Shown: positions 1-9,100, counted from the first letter of the stretch. The stretch is 64,000 nucleotides of DNA from Thalassospira sp. UBA1131 (GCF_002311515.1 NZ_DCAO01000132.1:21509-85508), one strand, 5' to 3'. Numbers and translations: made by a program. The notes: generated from the sequence alone by a model not told the origin.

Positions 1-690
1 GCCTCCATCATTAATCACAAGCCATGGTTTGACTCTTGTCCCGCGATACGCGCCTTTGAAGGCCCATTTCTCGGTAAGGCCTGTGGTCGGAAACCGGTAT
101 AGGACACAGCGATGATCAGCGAGGTCTGCGGGCGTTTGTGGCGTGCCATATTCCTTGACATAGCTTGGTGATGCGCAAGTCGTGAAAGCATGAGGCCCGA
201 TCTTGCGGGCATATAGGTTGGAATCCTCCAGTTCTCCAAGGCGAACGACCAGATCGTATCCGCCTTCAATCAGGTCGACCTTCAAATCATCAAGAGAAAT
301 GTCAAGCGTCACATCCGGAAATTCGGCCGAAAATGCATTCACGGCTTGCAAGATAATGCATCTTCCCATGACCGTAGGCACACTGATTTTAAGTCGACCC
401 TGAGGCGTGTTTTGTGCGCTCAGTAGTTCCTGTTCTGCTTCTTGCAGATCGCTAAGGATCCGCGAAGCATATCGGTAAAGAATCTCACCTTCGTCCGTCA
501 GGGTGAGTGAGCGTGTCGTGCGTGTCAGCAATTTGACACCGAGCCGCTGTTCAAGGCGGTCGACTGCTTTTCCCACTGCAGATGCTGAAAGACCAAGCTT
601 CCGCCCTGCCGCGGCAAAGCTCCCGTGCTCCAGCGTGACGGAAAAGGCGACAAGGCCGCTCAAGGATTCCAAGGAAGTGATTGCTGACAT
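1..690 (-). CDS. LysR-family transcriptional regulator, C-terminus cut by window edge
   Basis: The reading frame opens at an ATG complementary to 688-690 and stays open to base 1, giving the first 230 residues. The N-terminus starts MSAITSLESLSGLVAFSVTL and continues with a winged-helix segment (FAAAGRKLGLSASAVGKAVDRLE, split here: FAAAGRKLGL then SASAVGKAVDRLE) typical of LysR DNA-binding domains. The effector-binding domain follows with PQGRLKISVP and DLVVRLGELEDSNLYARKIG. A normal LysR protein is about 300 residues, so about 70 are missing to the left. It faces away from the aldehyde dehydrogenase block at 867-2707, which is the usual layout for a LysR regulator and its target. The target is inferred, not shown. 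Confidence 0.9.
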   Translation of the reverse strand, partial: MSAITSLESLSGLVAFSVTLEHGSFAAAGRKLGLSASAVGKAVDRLEQRLGVKLLTRTTRSLTLTDEGEILYRYASRILSDLQEAEQELLSAQNTPQGRLKISVPTVMGRCIILQAVNAFSAEFPDVTLDISLDDLKVDLIEGGYDLVVRLGELEDSNLYARKIGPHAFTTCASPSYVKEYGTPQTPADLADHRCVLYRFPTTGLTEKWAFKGAYRGTRVKPWLVINDGG

Positions 691-866
691 AATGTCCGGA
701 ATAATAGGACAGAGAGACATCTTCCGTCAAGGTCGTGCTTCTTCGATAGTTTACGGCGCGCGATCAATGGCACCAAGGAGAAAGTGGATGAAAACTTCAT
801 CGGCTGTCATCTCCAGTGTCACTGGATTTGGGCTACCGCAGCCGACCGTATTGGAGAGTTTCCTTG

Positions 867-1181
867 ATGAAAACGCAGCTTAACCATTCACTTATGGCGC
901 GGCTGAAAAAGACCACGCGCATATGGATTGCAGTCTATCCAACTGTGCTTGTTTTTTTGACGATATTTGGTGATGCGATCAGGGAACTCCCGCTCGCTTT
1001 AGGCATTTTCGTCTCGACACTGATCGTCGTCATCATTGTCTCAAATGTCACTGAACCCCTTGTCGGGAAGGCCTTTTACCATTTGGGGAGCATTTTTCGC
1101 AAAGCCGGTCATACCTGCGCAACAACGCCCTTGGAAAACAATGCCGCGCCAGCTGAACGATCTGCTCAATCAGACAATTAA
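867..1181 (+). CDS. Small two-helix membrane protein resembling the C-terminal half of ABM-type membrane proteins
   Basis: This encodes 104 residues from the ATG at 867; GAGAG at 854-858 is a possible ribosome site. Two hydrophobic stretches are visible, residues about 15-35 and 39-64, followed by a polar tail rich in Ala, Glu and Asn. The arrangement of a basic patch, a helix containing YPT, a short loop with LPLAL and a second helix recalls the membrane half of COG3224-type proteins, in which an antibiotic-biosynthesis-monooxygenase (ABM) domain precedes two helices. The soluble ABM half is absent. It lies 14 bp before the aldehyde dehydrogenase and is probably cotranscribed with it. The family link is recalled from memory and is tentative. 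Confidence 0.6.
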   Translation: MKTQLNHSLMARLKKTTRIWIAVYPTVLVFLTIFGDAIRELPLALGIFVSTLIVVIIVSNVTEPLVGKAFYHLGSIFRKAGHTCATTPLENNAAPAERSAQSDN

Positions 1182-1195
1182 AAGGGATAAATGCA

Positions 1196-2707
1196 ATGAC
1201 GAACAAAGATGACAAGACCGCTATCACTACCCCGGGCACATCTGGCATGAAAGTTCAGGCGACGGCATTTAACTGGATCAACGGTGTTCAGACCACTGAC
1301 GGGGAATTAAAGCCGTCAATCGATCCTGCAACTTACGACATCATTGGCTATTATCCAGAAAATGGGCTACCAGCAGCTGAAGCTGCCGTTGCGGCGGCGG
1401 CCAAGGCTTTCAGTGAAACGCCCTGGGCGCATGATCATGAATTGCGGGCTCATGTCATCAATCAGCTTGCTGATGCATTCGAGCGCAATCGTGATCGCCT
1501 GATAAAGATCCTGTCGCTTGAAAACGGAAAAGTGTCGGGCGAGGCCGCCTTCGAAGTTGATATGATTCCAAGCAAATTGCGTTATTCGGCGGCAACAGCA
1601 CTGCTGGAGAGTGGCCGTGCGGTCACGCCGAAACCCGGAAGCCTGTCTGTCATTCTAAAGCAGCCAATGGGCGTTGCCGGGATTATTGCACCTTGGAATT
1701 CTCCTGCGGTTCTGACGGTTCGCTCATTGGCCCCGGCACTTGCTGCGGGATGTACTGCTGTGATCAAGCTTCCGTCGCAAGTCGCTCAAACGGCTAGTGT
1801 GATGGCAGAAATCATGGCCGAGGCCGAAGACCTACCCAACGGTGTCATCAACCTCTTTTTCGAAAGCGGTCCGGAAGGGTCTGCCTATTTGGTCGAAAGC
1901 CCGGATGTTCCCGCAATCAGCTTCACAGGTAGTACCGGTACAGGCCGTGCGATTGGCGCTGTCGGCGCCAAACGGATGAAACGGTTCGGTATGGAGCTTG
2001 GCGGCAAGACGCCTGTCATTCTGTTCGATGATGCCGATATCGATGCGGCCCTGCCCGTGATTGAGAAGGCGCTGACAGTATTTTCTGGTCAATTTTGTAT
2101 GACCGGTTCACGTCTGCTTGTTCAAGACGGCATTTTTGAACACGTGCGCGATGCGCTTGCCCAGCAACTAACCGACGTGAAAGTTGGTCCGGCAAGTGAC
2201 CCCTCAAGCGATATGGGGCCACTGATTGATCGAGAGAATGTCTTGCGGGTAGACGGGGTGGTCAAGAAGGCCATTTCTGAAGGTGCAAACGTTGTTGTAC
2301 GCGGGGGGCCTGTTTGTGCCGGACCGCTTGCGAAAGGTGCTTTTTTCCGACCTGTATTGTTGGAAGTTAATGACAATAGTCTGTCGATTCTTCAGGAAGA
2401 GACATTTGGTCCTGTCCTAACTATTCAGCGTTTTCAGGACGAGGCAGAAGCCATCCAGCTTGCAAATGACAGCGAGTTTGGTCTTGCCGCAAGTGTTTGG
2501 ACGCGTGACGTCGACCGTCCATTGAAGGTGGCACAGGCACTTGATGTCGGCACCGTCTGGATCAATGACTGGGCCAAGGTCTATGACAATACCGAGGAAG
2601 GCGGCTTTAAACAGTCTGGCCTTGGACGGCTCAACGGCCTCGCCGCACTCGACGACTTTATCGAATATAAGCATATCGCCCTGAAACCAGGTCTTCATCG
2701 GGGCTGA
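1196..2707 (+). CDS. NAD(P)-dependent aldehyde dehydrogenase
   Basis: This 503-residue protein is a complete member of the aldehyde dehydrogenase superfamily and should oxidise an aldehyde to its acid with NAD(P)+. Visible landmarks are the oxyanion-side motif IIAPWNSP near residue 160, the nucleotide-loop FTGSTGTGR near residue 245, the general-base motif MELGGKTP with E267, and the nucleophile region FSGQFCMTG with C301. The spacing of E267 and C301 matches the family. The start ATG at 1196 is preceded by AAAAGGG. It follows the small membrane protein at 867-1181 and is divergent from the partial LysR gene. The substrate cannot be read from the sequence; vanillin/benzaldehyde-like and betaine-aldehyde-like enzymes share this pattern. 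Confidence 0.93.
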   Translation: MTNKDDKTAITTPGTSGMKVQATAFNWINGVQTTDGELKPSIDPATYDIIGYYPENGLPAAEAAVAAAAKAFSETPWAHDHELRAHVINQLADAFERNRDRLIKILSLENGKVSGEAAFEVDMIPSKLRYSAATALLESGRAVTPKPGSLSVILKQPMGVAGIIAPWNSPAVLTVRSLAPALAAGCTAVIKLPSQVAQTASVMAEIMAEAEDLPNGVINLFFESGPEGSAYLVESPDVPAISFTGSTGTGRAIGAVGAKRMKRFGMELGGKTPVILFDDADIDAALPVIEKALTVFSGQFCMTGSRLLVQDGIFEHVRDALAQQLTDVKVGPASDPSSDMGPLIDRENVLRVDGVVKKAISEGANVVVRGGPVCAGPLAKGAFFRPVLLEVNDNSLSILQEETFGPVLTIQRFQDEAEAIQLANDSEFGLAASVWTRDVDRPLKVAQALDVGTVWINDWAKVYDNTEEGGFKQSGLGRLNGLAALDDFIEYKHIALKPGLHRG

Positions 2708-2922
2708 TGACATTGCAGGATTGATTGCAAAAAGGGCCGGGGCGTTGCTTTTAATTGCAAGGATATTGGGTGCCATCTGTAAGGTCGGCAGCCTTTGCCA
2801 AGCATCACGATCCTTTGGGTAAACCAAGAACAGTGCTTGGCGTATCGCGAGGATACAGCAAGAAAGTCGTAACTTATGGTATGGGGCATGTCCCCATACC
2901 AGTCCGGTGAACGACAAAGCTG

Positions 2923-3789
2923 TTAGTTTTGCTCTGGCGCCGCATCAGAAGTATTTTGGCCAGTTCGATACTTTGCCAAAATGCTGTCAAAAAGACCACT
3001 CTGGCGGATTGTCTTCAGACCAGCATTCAAATGATCCAGAATAATTTCCGGGGCCTCGGTCTTGCGGGAAATGCAGGAGTAATGGGAACTGGTCGATATT
3101 ACCTTGGTCCTTATTCTTTCTACGTCAGGGAGCCCGTCCTCATCTCCATTGAGCAGGTAATAGTCCATAGGGGGGCGAAACGTTAAGGCTGCGTCAATTC
3201 GATTTGAGTTCAAAAGATTGACCAGCGCTTTTTCGCTATTGGCAATCATGACATCAAACTTTGCTTTGCGCGCGTACACCTCCAGACTGTATCCATTCAC
3301 AACACCAACGGTCAGTTTGGACGCGTCTTCGGTGTCGATCATGTCAAAAACCTGTTCATTGGTGCTATACATGGCGATCTCTCCGTCGCCAAGTGGATCA
3401 GAATATAGGAATTCTGCGTCTCTTTCTGGCAGGTAGCTACAAGAACAAAGCCCATCAACATGACCTGCACTGGCAAGCAAATAAGCCCTTTTCCAAGGAT
3501 AGAACGGTGTAAGGAGTGTGATGTCGCGTGTGGCAAATGCGGCACGCAAGATTTCAACATCAAATCCGGGCATGACGTTGTTGTCAGCGATCATCGCGGC
3601 AGGGAACGGATTGCAGGCAAGTGTCACGGTCTTGCGTTCACTGGCGGATGAGCCAAATGAATTATCTGCCAGTGCCGCACCGATCAATGTGCTGATAAAC
3701 GTAATCGTTAATGCGGCAAAGATTGCAGCATTTTTCCCAATCCAATTGGAAATTAACTGATTTTTGGCTTTCTGAAGGAATGGGGTCAT
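2923..3789 (-). CDS. Periplasmic solute-binding protein, family 3 (polar amino-acid type)
   Basis: The protein has 288 residues from the ATG at 3789; an upstream TTG at 3804 is possible but would overlap the preceding gene. The N-terminus has a basic stretch and a hydrophobic segment (IFAALTITFISTLIGAALAD) that looks like a signal peptide or anchor. The mature part has the SBP_bac_3 features GFDVEILRAAF and LTVGVVNGYSLEVYARKA. No ABC permease or ATPase lies beside it, so it is an orphan binding protein. It follows the MFS gene by one base, so the two are likely translationally coupled. Roles in uptake through a distant permease or in sensing are both possible. Confidence 0.8.
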   Translation of the reverse strand: MTPFLQKAKNQLISNWIGKNAAIFAALTITFISTLIGAALADNSFGSSASERKTVTLACNPFPAAMIADNNVMPGFDVEILRAAFATRDITLLTPFYPWKRAYLLASAGHVDGLCSCSYLPERDAEFLYSDPLGDGEIAMYSTNEQVFDMIDTEDASKLTVGVVNGYSLEVYARKAKFDVMIANSEKALVNLLNSNRIDAALTFRPPMDYYLLNGDEDGLPDVERIRTKVISTSSHYSCISRKTEAPEIILDHLNAGLKTIRQSGLFDSILAKYRTGQNTSDAAPEQN

Positions 3790-3790
3790 A

Positions 3791-5380
3791 TCATTTAACT
3801 GCAATCAAATGATCAACTTTTGGGTGTGTTTCGCCCAGATGCAAGCGGTTAACCTTTTCCTGAATATCGCGATCCGCGCCAGACACCCGTTTGTGATGAC
3901 GTAAGTGTTCTATCCATGAACCTTCCGACCATGTTTCGACAAACAGGTCGTGATCAGCGCTGTCCTGATGAAGCCCCCAATGGTATGCGCCATGGCGCTG
4001 GCGGGCTTTGCGCATTTCAGTCATGAGCTGCTGGAACGTCTCGTGATCTTTCGAGTTGATCCGATAGGAAATCCTGATCATGACAGGGCCGCGATCCTGT
4101 TCGGCACTTTCAGACAGGATTGGTTCGGGCCAGTGCATTGACGGGCTCAGATCGATATCGGCGCCCTGATTAAGCCGGATGCGCATTGTTGCGATCATCA
4201 GAATGATTGCTCCAACCCCAGCAGTCAGCAAAGCCGTCTCAATCGAGAACTGTTCGGCAAGCCAGCCCCATGCCACGCTACCAATTGACATCGAGCCGAA
4301 AAATAGCGTCAGAAATACCGACAAACCCCGCGCACGCACCCAGTCAGGCAAAGCGGTTTGAGTGGATACATTCAACGAAGATAAAACCGCTATCCATGAC
4401 GCCCCGGCAATGAAGGAGGCCATAACTGCCACGACTGGATGCTGAACCAAAGCGAAGCTCAACATCACAAGAGCTGTCCCGATTGTACCGGCCATAACGG
4501 TTTTGTCTGGACCAAGTCGTGACTTGATTTTGGGTAGAACAATGGCGCCGGCGACAGCGCCTGTGCCAACACTGGCGAGCAGAATTCCATATAGCTGCGC
4601 ACCGCCGTCCAGCATGTTGCGCGCTATCAGTGGCAACATCGCCCAATAGGCGCTGGCAAACAAAAAGAACGCAACAGCCCGGATCAAGGTGGCGATCACC
4701 GGCGGGCTGTTAAATACATAGCGAAGACCAGCACGCATGGCCCCGGCCATGCGTTCTCGTGGCATGGTCTGGACATTCTCTTGAGGATTCCAGAAGAACA
4801 GAACGCCAAGAATTCCGAGAAAGCTGAGTGCATTGAGTGCAAACGGAGATACCAGACCTGCGCTGACAATCAGAAAACCGGCCAATGCCGGACCAATCGC
4901 GCGACTGACGTTGATGCCCATGGAATTGAGCGCAATCGCAGCGCCCAGGCGTGGTTTATCAACCAACCCCGGAACGATCGCTTGCCATGCAGGTGCCATC
5001 AATGCTGCACAGGTTCCCATCAAGAATGTAAACAGGATCAGGATCGAAGGCGTCACCAGTTGCAGGTAAACCATCGCAGAGAGTGCTGCAGCCAAGCCGG
5101 CCATTACCAGATTGATGGAAATCAGTAATTTTCTGCGATCCATTAAGTCCGCAAGCGCCCCGGCAAAGATTGCAAACAGGAATACGGGCAATGTGGTCGC
5201 CGCCTGCACCAGCGAGACGACCAGAGGCGAGGGGGACAGCTCTGTCATGAGCCAGCCTGCGCCGACATCGTGCATCCAGGTGCCGATATTCGATATGACG
5301 GTTGCCACCCACAAAAAGGCGAATGCCCTATGCCGAAACGGTGCCCATGGACCTGTGTCAACTGGTTTGGTTTCGTTCAT
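3791..5380 (-). CDS. MFS exporter (MFS_3 / EntS-like) with C-terminal ABM-like domain
   Basis: The protein has 529 residues from the ATG at 5380, which follows a strong AGGAAGAGG site; an upstream in-frame extension lacks one. Residues about 10-415 contain around 12 hydrophobic segments and the loop motif DLMDRRKLL, as in major facilitator exporters of the PF05977 group. After the last helix comes a soluble tail of about 100 residues (MIRISYRINSKDHETFQQLM, then HWGLHQDSADHDLFVETW) that resembles a ferredoxin-fold ABM domain, a fusion known in this group. It probably exports a small molecule. It shares a direction with the DoxX, XapX and amidohydrolase genes and may be in one operon with them. 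Confidence 0.87.
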   Translation of the reverse strand: MNETKPVDTGPWAPFRHRAFAFLWVATVISNIGTWMHDVGAGWLMTELSPSPLVVSLVQAATTLPVFLFAIFAGALADLMDRRKLLISINLVMAGLAAALSAMVYLQLVTPSILILFTFLMGTCAALMAPAWQAIVPGLVDKPRLGAAIALNSMGINVSRAIGPALAGFLIVSAGLVSPFALNALSFLGILGVLFFWNPQENVQTMPRERMAGAMRAGLRYVFNSPPVIATLIRAVAFFLFASAYWAMLPLIARNMLDGGAQLYGILLASVGTGAVAGAIVLPKIKSRLGPDKTVMAGTIGTALVMLSFALVQHPVVAVMASFIAGASWIAVLSSLNVSTQTALPDWVRARGLSVFLTLFFGSMSIGSVAWGWLAEQFSIETALLTAGVGAIILMIATMRIRLNQGADIDLSPSMHWPEPILSESAEQDRGPVMIRISYRINSKDHETFQQLMTEMRKARQRHGAYHWGLHQDSADHDLFVETWSEGSWIEHLRHHKRVSGADRDIQEKVNRLHLGETHPKVDHLIAVK

Positions 5381-5439
5381 TTTTCCTCTTCCTGATGAAG
5401 ATGGCAATGCGCTTTGATTCCCTAATGCCGCAAAGCGCC

Positions 5440-5853
5440 CTAAATGCGTCGGGATGTCTTTTCGGACAGAATTGCCACAAGAGCGAGCCCTGCAATGATC
5501 GCAACATGCTCAAAAAATATGTTGCTTTGTGCGGCGCGCTCCGCCTCTGGAAAAGTCCAGTACGCATGTGCAGTGAGTGTCGCAACAGCGGTAAATACTC
5601 CCAGTGCGCCAGCGGCCAGCCACACTTGGCGCCCCAGGATGATGGCAATAGAACCGCCCAGTTGGAGAAGGATAATGCCCGCTGCAAGTGGTGCCGCGGG
5701 CGAAAGTCCGAAATGGTTCATCTCACCTATCGCTGCCGACCAGTTGAACAGTTTTGTCAAACCAGAAAGCCAGAACGGACAGGTCAGAGCAACCCGGATA
5801 CCCAATTCAAATATAACGCTGTTTAACAACTTCGAGATGGGGGCTGGCGTCAT
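5440..5853 (-). CDS. DoxX-family membrane protein
   Basis: This encodes 137 residues from the ATG at 5853 (MTPAPISKLLNSVIFELGIR). Four hydrophobic segments are visible, with the DoxX-like pattern of a first helix ending FWLSGLTKLFNW and a later AHAYWTF loop. DoxX proteins are small integral membrane proteins linked to redox homeostasis and oxidoreductase complexes; the precise role here is unknown. The gene lies between the XapX gene and the MFS exporter on the same strand. A longer frame extends upstream but has no obvious ribosome site. Confidence 0.82.
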   Translation of the reverse strand: MTPAPISKLLNSVIFELGIRVALTCPFWLSGLTKLFNWSAAIGEMNHFGLSPAAPLAAGIILLQLGGSIAIILGRQVWLAAGALGVFTAVATLTAHAYWTFPEAERAAQSNIFFEHVAIIAGLALVAILSEKTSRRI

Positions 5854-5914
5854 GACATTGTTCTCATGGTAAAGGAAACGGAAATTGTCAGTTATGCCGA
5901 AACAAACCCGGTTC

Positions 5915-5951
5915 GGTGCGCCGGTTTCCAAATGGAATTGACCGGCGCACC
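5915..5951 (-). terminator. Hairpin between XapX and DoxX genes
   Basis: An 11-bp perfect inverted repeat (GGTGCGCCGGT at 5915-5925, ACCGGCGCACC at 5941-5951) with a 15-nt loop sits 8 bp after the XapX stop codon. There is no T-tract on the - strand side, so it may be a processing or attenuation stem rather than a full intrinsic terminator. Confidence 0.45.
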
Positions 5952-5958
5952 AGGGGGG

Positions 5959-6237
5959 TTATGACTTTGTTTCAGGCGATGCTGGGCCACACTTGGTTTG
6001 AGCACCTTTGACATCACTTGCTACACCAAATGATTTGCCATGTAGGCAGTGTGCAGCGGCTTCTTGGACAGACATTCTGTCTTTGGCCCAGTTCACCGCA
6101 GTTTCACCAGCCAGCATACCAAGCAGTCCAAGGAGTGCGATGACGGGTGGGGCCGGGGATCGGGTTCCCAACAGCGCATAAATCACACCAACACCAAGCC
6201 CGATTCCAAGTGAAACGACATAAGGGGAAACAGTCAT
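5959..6237 (-). CDS. XapX-domain small membrane protein
   Basis: This encodes 92 residues from the ATG at 6237, preceded by AAGGAGAAGAG. The first 50 residues contain two hydrophobic helices with the compact motif GLGVGVIYALLGTRSPAPP, characteristic of the XapX domain (DUF1427). The remaining 40 residues form a polar tail with two Cys. The biochemical role of XapX proteins is not established. It starts 14 bp after the amidohydrolase stop, so the two genes are almost certainly cotranscribed, and this pairing is the best clue to function. Confidence 0.85.
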   Translation of the reverse strand: MTVSPYVVSLGIGLGVGVIYALLGTRSPAPPVIALLGLLGMLAGETAVNWAKDRMSVQEAAAHCLHGKSFGVASDVKGAQTKCGPASPETKS

Positions 6238-6251
6238 TCTCTTCTCCTTTG

Positions 6252-8192
6252 CTATACCGCGAAGCAGGAACAACCCAGCGCACCCCAAAAAGATTTGCTG
6301 TCTGCAACCGGGATTGGATTGTTCCATGCAATGCCATGGTCGTGGCCGTGAACGCCGCAACCGTGCGAACAACCATCGTGGCATGCACGTTCATGTGTCG
6401 AGGCTTCAGGACGTTGGGCCGGGCTTTGTTGATGCAAAACCGGACTCCAGGATGGCGATGCCGGTGGCAGGTTCGGTGAAAGGGACTGATAGTTGCCTTC
6501 GCCGTAAACCACTTTGCCGCCAACCATGGTCATGACCGAGTTGATCCGCCGGATTTCTTCGGGCGCAACGGCCAAATAATCCGCCGACAGAACTGCCAGA
6601 TCAGCATATTGCCCCGGCGCAAGCGATCCTTTGACATCCGCTTCGCCCGAGAACCATGCCGAACCCTTGGTCCAGAGCATCAAGGCCGTTTCACGATCAA
6701 TAACGTTGTCATTGTCATAAAGTGGCATGCCGCCAACCGTTTTACCGGTCGTTAGCCAGTAAAGGGCAACCCACGGATCGTAAGACGCGACACGCGTTGC
6801 ATCCGTTCCCGCCCCGACGGGCAGCCCCTGCTCAAGCATTTTGGCAATGGGCGGGGTCGCCATGGCGGCGTCTTTGCCGTAACGATTGACGAAATATTCG
6901 CCCTGGAAGGCCATACGATGCTGAATGGCAATGCCGCCGCCCAGTGCCTTGATCCGTTCGATATTGCGTTCGGAAACGGTTTCGGCGTGATCGATGATGA
7001 ACCGGGTTTTGAACGGGTTCTTGCCATTGACGCGTTCAAATAGGCCAAGGAAACGGTCGATGGTTTCGTCATAGGTTGCGTGAATACGGAACGGCCATTC
7101 ACGATCAGCCAGCAGTTCGACAATCGGTTCAAGTTCACTTTCCATCACTGGTGCCAGATCCGGACGCGGTTCAAGGAAGTTTTCAAAGTCCGCAGCCGAC
7201 CAGGTCAGGTTTTCGCCCGCCCCGTTCATGCGCAGCATGTCGCTTCCAGCACCCGGTTCGGTCAGTTCGACCCAGCGTTCGTAATCGTTCAATTCCTTGC
7301 CCGCTGTTTGGGCAAAAAGGTTGTAGGCGATGCGAACCGTCATTTGCCCGTCGTCATGCAGACGTTGAATGACGTCATAATCGTCGGGATAATTTTGTCC
7401 GCCGCCGCCAGCATCAATCACACTGGTGATGCCAAGCCGGTTCATCTCACGCATATAGTGGCGGGTGGAATTGATCTGATCTTCGATCGGCAGCTTCGGT
7501 CCCTTGGCCAGCGTGGAGTAAAGGATCAGGGCGGATGGTTTGGCGACCAGGAGTCCGGTCGGATTGCCCTTGGCATCCTTTTCAATCACGCCACCGGGCG
7601 GGTTTGGCGTGTTCTTATCAAAACCAAGAACCTTGATGGCGGCCTGATTAAGCAGGGCCTGCCCATAAAGATGCAGGATAAAGACCGGGGTTTCGGGGGC
7701 GGCAGCATTGATTTCATCAAGCGTCGGCAAACGACGTTCAGCAAATTGGAATTCCGACCAGCCTCCAACGACACGCACCCATTGCGGTGCAGGCGTAACG
7801 GCCGCTTGGGCCTTAAGCATGCGAAGGGCATCGGCCACAGAGGGCACGTTCTCCCATCGCAGTTCCATGTTGTAGTTCAACCCGCCGCGAATAAGGTGGG
7901 TATGGCTGTCATTGAGTCCCGGAATGATGCGACGACCGCCACCATTGATCATTTTGGTTTTGCCATCGGCAAGCTTGCGCATATCGGCTTCGGCGCCGAT
8001 TGCCAGTACTTTGCCGCCGGCAATCGCAATGGCGTCGACTTCGGGTTTTTTGGGATCAAGCGTCGTGATACGGGCGTTGTGGATGATTGTTTCGGCTGTC
8101 TTGCTCATCTCGGTACTTCCAGTTGATCTGATTGGCAGCGCAATGAGTGCTGTGCTTGCAGCAGCACCTTGAAGAAATGTCCGGCGTTTCAT
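6252..8192 (-). CDS. Tat-exported amidohydrolase of the YtcJ type
   Basis: This encodes 646 residues from the ATG at 8192, with GAAAGGT upstream. Residues 1-25 are a twin-arginine signal (MKRRTFLQGAAASTALIALP), predicting export to the periplasm. The metal-dependent amidohydrolase core shows NDSHTHLIRGG with H97 and H99, then IIDHAE and AGTDATRVASYDPW, matching the amidohydrolase_3 group. The last 60 residues are a Cys/His-rich tail (including HDGCSHGCGVHGHDHG and FWGALGCSCFAV) that could bind metal; I recall similar tails in homologues but cannot confirm this. It probably hydrolyses an amide or cyclic amide. XapX and DoxX genes lie downstream. Confidence 0.9.
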   Translation of the reverse strand: MKRRTFLQGAAASTALIALPIRSTGSTEMSKTAETIIHNARITTLDPKKPEVDAIAIAGGKVLAIGAEADMRKLADGKTKMINGGGRRIIPGLNDSHTHLIRGGLNYNMELRWENVPSVADALRMLKAQAAVTPAPQWVRVVGGWSEFQFAERRLPTLDEINAAAPETPVFILHLYGQALLNQAAIKVLGFDKNTPNPPGGVIEKDAKGNPTGLLVAKPSALILYSTLAKGPKLPIEDQINSTRHYMREMNRLGITSVIDAGGGGQNYPDDYDVIQRLHDDGQMTVRIAYNLFAQTAGKELNDYERWVELTEPGAGSDMLRMNGAGENLTWSAADFENFLEPRPDLAPVMESELEPIVELLADREWPFRIHATYDETIDRFLGLFERVNGKNPFKTRFIIDHAETVSERNIERIKALGGGIAIQHRMAFQGEYFVNRYGKDAAMATPPIAKMLEQGLPVGAGTDATRVASYDPWVALYWLTTGKTVGGMPLYDNDNVIDRETALMLWTKGSAWFSGEADVKGSLAPGQYADLAVLSADYLAVAPEEIRRINSVMTMVGGKVVYGEGNYQSLSPNLPPASPSWSPVLHQQSPAQRPEASTHERACHDGCSHGCGVHGHDHGIAWNNPIPVADSKSFWGALGCSCFAV

Positions 8193-8307
8193 GCGTGTGA
8201 CCTTTCAACACCAAGCCCCGCACCTGCCGCTCACGTACGCCCGTTCAGTGAGGTACTTGACTTCGAAACGGCACTGAGAGTTTGGCGTGACAGAGGGCTT
8301 CGGAACG

Positions 8308-8345
8308 AAAAAAAACGCGGCAGATATTTTGTATCTGCCGCGTTT
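8308..8345 (-). terminator. Rho-independent terminator after the first YcaC-like hydrolase gene
   Basis: A 14-bp perfect stem (8313-8326 with 8332-8345, core ACGCGGCAGATA) encloses a 5-nt loop. Read on the - strand it is followed by a run of T (the A-run at 8308-8315). It starts 11 bp after the hydrolase stop at 8356, so it ends that transcript before the amidohydrolase gene begins at 8192. Confidence 0.88.
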
Positions 8346-8355
8346 CCTTTATCGA

Positions 8356-9033
8356 TCAGGAAGCTGCTTTCGGCGCAATCCGAGGACCATGTTCGACGCG
8401 TTCCGGCGCCTTGTGAACCATGGTGTAGGCGTAATCGACACCCATGCCATAAGCACCGGAATGTTCTTTCACCAACGCCATGACATCATCATAGGTTTCA
8501 CGGTGTGCCCAATCGCGCTGCCATTCGAGCAGAACCTGCTGCCAGGTTACCGGCACCACACCAGCCTGAACCATGCGATCCATCGCATAATTATGCGCAT
8601 CAACCGATGTGCCCCCCGAAGCATCGGCGACCATGTAGATTTCATATCCGCCTTCAAGCATTGCACAGAACGCAAAGGAGTTGTTGCAGACTTCGGTCCA
8701 CAAGCCGGAAACGATCACTTTCTTGCGGCCGTTTGCAGCGAGTGCATCACGCACTTTCTGGTCATCCCAGGAATTCATCGAGGTCCGTTCGAGAAGCGGC
8801 GCTTCCGGGAAGACGGCCAGAAGTTCCGGATAGGTATGGCCTGAAAAGCTTTCGGTTTCGACGGTTGTGATCGTGGTCGGGATGTTGAAAATCTTGGCAG
8901 CCTTTGCAAGGCCAACGGTGTTGTTTTTAAGGACCTGACGGTCAATCGACTGAACGCCGAATGCCATCTGAGGCTGGTGATCGATGAAGATGATCTGCGA
9001 ATTTTTCGGGGTAAGAAGTTCAAGCTTTTCCAT
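8356..9033 (-). CDS. Isochorismatase-family cysteine hydrolase, YcaC-like (copy 1)
   Basis: The protein has 225 residues from the ATG at 9033, which follows AGGAGACC; an in-frame extension upstream lacks support. The fold markers are FIDHQPQMAF with D18 and GLWTEVCNNSF with the nucleophile C116. R83 occupies the place of the usual Lys, which I recall for YcaC. The segment LEWQRDW near the end also recalls YcaC. These enzymes are cytosolic hydrolases of unclear substrate. The tail after about residue 195 is longer than in the second copy at 9915-10559. A strong terminator follows, so it is transcribed separately from the amidohydrolase. Confidence 0.88.
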   Translation of the reverse strand: MEKLELLTPKNSQIIFIDHQPQMAFGVQSIDRQVLKNNTVGLAKAAKIFNIPTTITTVETESFSGHTYPELLAVFPEAPLLERTSMNSWDDQKVRDALAANGRKKVIVSGLWTEVCNNSFAFCAMLEGGYEIYMVADASGGTSVDAHNYAMDRMVQAGVVPVTWQQVLLEWQRDWAHRETYDDVMALVKEHSGAYGMGVDYAYTMVHKAPERVEHGPRIAPKAAS

Positions 9034-9100
9034 TTTAGGTCTCCTGTTTGATAAAACGACATTGCCTGCATGCAACAAGCGCAGGGGGAAGGGCCGGGGA

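Noticed and set aside
7080..8126. 348-codon frame opposite the amidohydrolase gene
   Set aside because: It lies fully antisense to a gene with clear active-site motifs and has no recognisable domain of its own.
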